Origin: Thermohalobaculum sp035527255
Lineage (GTDB): Bacteria > Pseudomonadota > Alphaproteobacteria > Rhodobacterales > Rhodobacteraceae
Assembly: GCA_035527255.1 (NCBI GenBank)
Contig: DATLAW010000273.1
Location: forward strand, 1-8,244
DNA: 8,244 bases
Direction of reading: 5' to 3'
Shown here one piece after another: positions 6,633 through 8,244 of the stretch. The notes under the pieces are model-generated. The model did not search any database. It had not been told where the DNA came from and was given only the letters and a program-made list of their open reading frames with translations. Position 1 is the stretch's first letter; each line of letters opens with the position of its first letter. A program made the position numbers and the translations under genes.

Positions 6633-6660
6633 GGCGGAGCGCGATTGGCCGCGCCCCGCC
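6633..6660 (-). other. Intercistronic GC-rich hairpin between cytochrome c and hemA
   Basis: GGCGGAGCGCG (6633-6643) and CGCGCCCCGCC (6650-6660) form an 11-position stem with one A-C mismatch and a 6-base loop. No U-run follows on the minus strand, so it is not a standard intrinsic terminator. It sits between the cytochrome c stop and the hemA ribosome binding site. By analogy with known intercistronic hairpins it could protect the upstream cytochrome message or lower hemA expression. Confidence 0.45.
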
Positions 6661-6681
6661 GTCCCTCGTTATCGGGGGGCA

Positions 6682-7062
6682 CTATTGTGTAGCGCCCTTC
6701 AAGTACGCGATTACATTTTCGCGGTCGTCCTCTTTCTTGAGACCGCGAAAGGTCATCTTGTTGCCAGGCACAAAGCCTTTCGGATCGGCCAGATACTTGT
6801 CCAGCGACTCCTCTGACCAGACCACGCCGGACGCCGACATTGCGTCGGAGTATTTGAAGCCCTCCACCAATCCTGCGTTGCGGCCGAAAACGCCGGCGAG
6901 ACTTGGGCCGACCTTGTTCTTGCCGACCTCGAGCGCGTGGCACGCTTTGCACTTGTTGTAGACTTTTTTGCCGGCAGTGGGATCGCCGTCAGCCTGGGCG
7001 CTGCCAGATGCGAGCGCGAGGACAAGTGTCGTTACGCAAGCGCCGAATCTCGTATAGTTCAT
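6682..7062 (-). CDS. Soluble class I cytochrome c (c2/c550-like)
   Basis: A small periplasmic mono-haem electron carrier of 126 residues. The frame is open from 7083, but I chose ATG 7062 because it follows GAGGAAA and begins a normal Sec signal peptide (MNYTRFGACVTTLVLALASG, cleaved after SAQA at residue 24). The haem site is CKACH (38-42), followed by KVGPSLAGVFGR, the common c2-type motif. The axial ligand is Met103 in GNKMTF, and a C-terminal helix ENVIAYLK closes the fold. It heads a likely two-gene operon with hemA, driven by the FNR-type promoter at 7288-7329 through a leader of about 220 bases. It probably shuttles electrons between a membrane complex and a terminal reductase or oxidase that lies outside the window. 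Confidence 0.93.
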   Translation of the reverse strand: MNYTRFGACVTTLVLALASGSAQADGDPTAGKKVYNKCKACHALEVGKNKVGPSLAGVFGRNAGLVEGFKYSDAMSASGVVWSEESLDKYLADPKGFVPGNKMTFRGLKKEDDRENVIAYLKGATQ

Positions 7063-7170
7063 GAATTTTCCTCGTGTTTCCATTTGTTTCCATTGTAGTG
7101 ACCCCGAGCATCGATACGGACAACGGATGGCAGGTCACCATACATTCTACCCCACCTGGCCAAATTGGAT

Positions 7171-7194
7171 GGCGTGCCAGCGAACCGGCACGCC
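7171..7194 (-). other. Perfect 8-bp hairpin in the cytochrome c leader
   Basis: GGCGTGCC (7171-7178) and GGCACGCC (7187-7194) are exact reverse complements around an 8-base loop. They lie about 110 bases upstream of the cytochrome c start, inside the transcript predicted from the FNR promoter. There is no U-run after it on the minus strand. It could stabilise the message, regulate the leader, or mark a weak factor-dependent end for read-through from the upstream tri-haem genes. The rest of 7084-7354 shows no coding signal. Confidence 0.4.
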
Positions 7195-7287
7195 CCCCAA
7201 TCTACAGTATGACCGAAGCTTGGGAACGCTCCGCGCCACGCACATTGGCTTCGTCTTGACCCTTTTTGGGCTCTTCAACACAGCAAT

Positions 7288-7329
7288 AAATAGTCGAATT
7301 CTCGATGTTTGGACTTGATCAAAATCAAT
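7288..7329 (-). promoter_or_regulatory. FNR class II promoter for cytochrome c and hemA
   Basis: TTGATCAAAATCAA on the plus strand (7316-7329) is a perfect TTGAT-N4-ATCAA FNR/Anr/FixK-family site. On the minus strand the hexamer TATTTA (7293-7288) begins 30 bases from its centre, exactly where the -10 should be when the activator is centred at -41.5. The predicted start is near 7281. The next minus-strand genes are cytochrome c (7062) and hemA. No plus-strand gene is positioned to use it. This implies activation under low oxygen by an FNR-family protein encoded elsewhere. Confidence 0.75.
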
Positions 7330-7354
7330 ATTGCCTGCGGCACTATCGCCTGCG

Positions 7355-7738
7355 TCACCATTTTCCAGGTCCCAGCGTCTTGTGACCTCCATAGATGCCC
7401 GAAGGTAAACCAGGCCGCCCGGAGTGGCAGAGATCGCAATTCTCCAGACCCCAGGCAATCTTGTTGTCATGGCACATGCCGCAGAACTTGCCCTTGTAGA
7501 TATCGCCCATCGTCACCTGATTGGCGCCGGCCCGCATCTCAAAGCCAAGCTCTTGATGGCATACCTTGCAGCGAAAGCGGATACGGTGAAACCAATGCGG
7601 GAAGATGACCGGCCGCATTCCGGCAGCCTCCGAGTTCCGATTCAGGACAACGTCGGCATATTCGCTGCGCGCCTCACCCAGCCAGACCAGCCCGGCAAGT
7701 CCGATGGCAAAGACCAGGAGTGCAATTCGCAGCCTCAT
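7355..7738 (-). CDS. Tri-haem c7-type cytochrome
   Basis: A 127-residue exported tri-haem protein resembling the cytochrome c3/c7 families with bis-His haems. An N-terminal hydrophobic segment (residues 3-20, LRIALLVFAIGLAGLVWLG) is a signal peptide or membrane anchor. Three haem sites follow: CKVCH (57-61), CGMCH (86-90) and CDLCH (101-105). Histidines in FPHWFH (48, 51) and near the C-terminus (GGHK) are candidate distal ligands; the usual Met-ligand loop is absent. The start ATG follows GGGGGA within the end of the upstream gene, one base after that gene's stop, so the two are translationally close and cotranscribed. Small c7-type proteins pass electrons between membrane and outer-membrane or periplasmic partners; the partner here is unknown. 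Confidence 0.88.
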   Translation of the reverse strand: MRLRIALLVFAIGLAGLVWLGEARSEYADVVLNRNSEAAGMRPVIFPHWFHRIRFRCKVCHQELGFEMRAGANQVTMGDIYKGKFCGMCHDNKIAWGLENCDLCHSGRPGLPSGIYGGHKTLGPGKW

Positions 7739-7739
7739 C

Positions 7740-8120
7740 TCATCCCCCGGTCTGCCAGTCTCGGCTGTGGCAGCGTTTGCATTCGGTCAGCGGGAAGGCA
7801 ACGGCACCGTGGCAGCGCCCACAATACTCGCCGTTCAGCACATCGAGCATGCCGAAATCATTGGCGCCGCGTTTGGCTTTGAAGATCGCTGGATGGCAGT
7901 TTGCGCAGTCGAGCCATTCGGTATGCTGGCGATGGGGGAACACCACATATGGCTGGCCCGCGGTCTCGGTGAAGACGATATCGAGATCGAGAACCATGAT
8001 CTTCGTCTCGGGACGGACATTCGTGCGCGGCGAGATCGCGCCATCACGGAGCGCCGCTATCCAGTCAACCTGGTTCCCATCGGGCCCACCCTTAGGCAGC
8101 GCGCCTAAAGCACTTCGAGA
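7740..8120 (-). CDS. Tri-haem c7-type cytochrome, 5' end lost at an IS boundary
   Basis: Three haem sites, CANCH, CGRCH and CKRCH, with FPHRQH before the first, resemble the downstream paralogue (PHxxH...CxxCH...AND/AN-Q...G-(F/Y)CGxCH). The only ATG in frame (7997) is too far in: protein-like sequence continues upstream of it (LPKGGPDGNQVDWIAALRDG...), in frame to the stop codon of the transposase at 8121. No signal peptide and no ATG, GTG or TTG start precedes this segment, so the original 5' end is missing. Without export the haems could not be attached, unless a promoter and start are supplied by the element, which I cannot see. Probably a truncated, non-functional gene; a protein from 7997 would have 85 residues and no signal. 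Confidence 0.75.
   Translation of the reverse strand, partial: SRSALGALPKGGPDGNQVDWIAALRDGAISPRTNVRPETKIMVLDLDIVFTETAGQPYVVFPHRQHTEWLDCANCHPAIFKAKRGANDFGMLDVLNGEYCGRCHGAVAFPLTECKRCHSRDWQTGG
8092..8108. repeat. Short inverted repeat at the transposase-cytochrome junction
   Basis: TTAGGC (8092-8097) and GCCTAA (8103-8108) are exact inverted copies around 5 bases, located 13 bases beyond the transposase stop codon. This is where an IS630-type end and its TA target should lie. It could be part of the terminal repeat or the insertion scar. The exact element end cannot be fixed without the other end. Confidence 0.3.
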
Positions 8121-8244
8121 TTACGTTGGAGCATAACCGGCCGCCTTCAGGTAATTCCAGCACTCTTGAGCAGTGAACAGATTACAAATGTCACCGATGG
8201 CGTTCATGAGCTGATCGAATGTTCTGGCGCCGATCCTGCGCAAG
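8121..8244 (-). CDS. IS630-family transposase, C-terminal end (partial)
   Basis: The last 40 codons of a gene that enters from the right edge, stop TAA at 8121-8123. The sequence contains FDQLMNAIGDICNLFTAQEC and WNYLKAAGYAPT. That is the usual C-terminus of IS630-family DDE transposases (pattern I-W-IGD-C-LF-E-C-NYF-AGY). The catalytic triad lies outside the window. The element abuts the 5' side of the truncated tri-haem gene and is the likely cause of its truncation. Only the tail is seen, so intactness of the element is unknown. Confidence 0.8.
   Translation of the reverse strand, partial: LRRIGARTFDQLMNAIGDICNLFTAQECWNYLKAAGYAPT

Noticed and set aside
1..8244. CRISPR array, tRNA, rRNA or origin
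   Set aside because: No regularly spaced direct repeats, cloverleaf-like segments or rRNA-like stretches were seen on either strand.

Overview
The window looks like a GC-rich alphaproteobacterium, probably a Rhodospirillales-like facultative anaerobe. The grounds are a C4-pathway 5-aminolevulinate synthase (HemA), a CycH-type CcmI, an alphaproteobacterial tandem universal stress protein, FNR/FixK-type operator sites and high GC. This placement is inferred from gene content only.

Layout. Positions 1-337 hold no convincing gene. A tandem-domain universal stress protein (338-1180, minus) follows, with an FNR-like site and a well-placed -10 upstream. Positions 1200-1620 hold the decayed remains of an alternate (N-type) F1Fo ATPase gamma subunit, broken by frameshifts and stops, and a FixK-type palindrome lies beside it. 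Positions 1731-3796 (minus) encode two overlapping tri-haem c-type cytochrome reading frames. The upstream one has a Sec signal peptide. The downstream one has neither a signal peptide nor a good start, and it is joined to the first through a run of nine A residues suited to -1 slippage; together they would make a secreted protein of about 688 residues with six haems. A compact control region at 3901-3972 contains nested inverted repeats and overlapping divergent promoter-like sequences, and separates the cytochromes from an orphan ccmI (4092-5285, plus).

The second half reads on the minus strand. An IS630-type transposase end enters at the right edge (8121-8244) and abuts a tri-haem c7-type cytochrome that has lost its 5' end (7740-8120). 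A second, intact tri-haem c7-type gene (7355-7738) follows after one base. Next come a textbook FNR class II promoter (7288-7329), a long leader with a perfect hairpin, a class I cytochrome c (6682-7062), an intercistronic hairpin and hemA (5338-6612).

How they fit together. The window carries 13 CxxCH haem sites, a haem-synthesis entry enzyme and a cytochrome c maturation factor. The simplest reading is an oxygen-regulated periplasmic electron-transfer island: an FNR-family regulator turns on a soluble cytochrome c together with its own supply of 5-aminolevulinate, CcmI helps attach haem, and the multihaem proteins carry electrons across the periplasm. Donor and acceptor are not visible here. 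The ATPase relic and the IS-truncated cytochrome show that the island is being remodelled.
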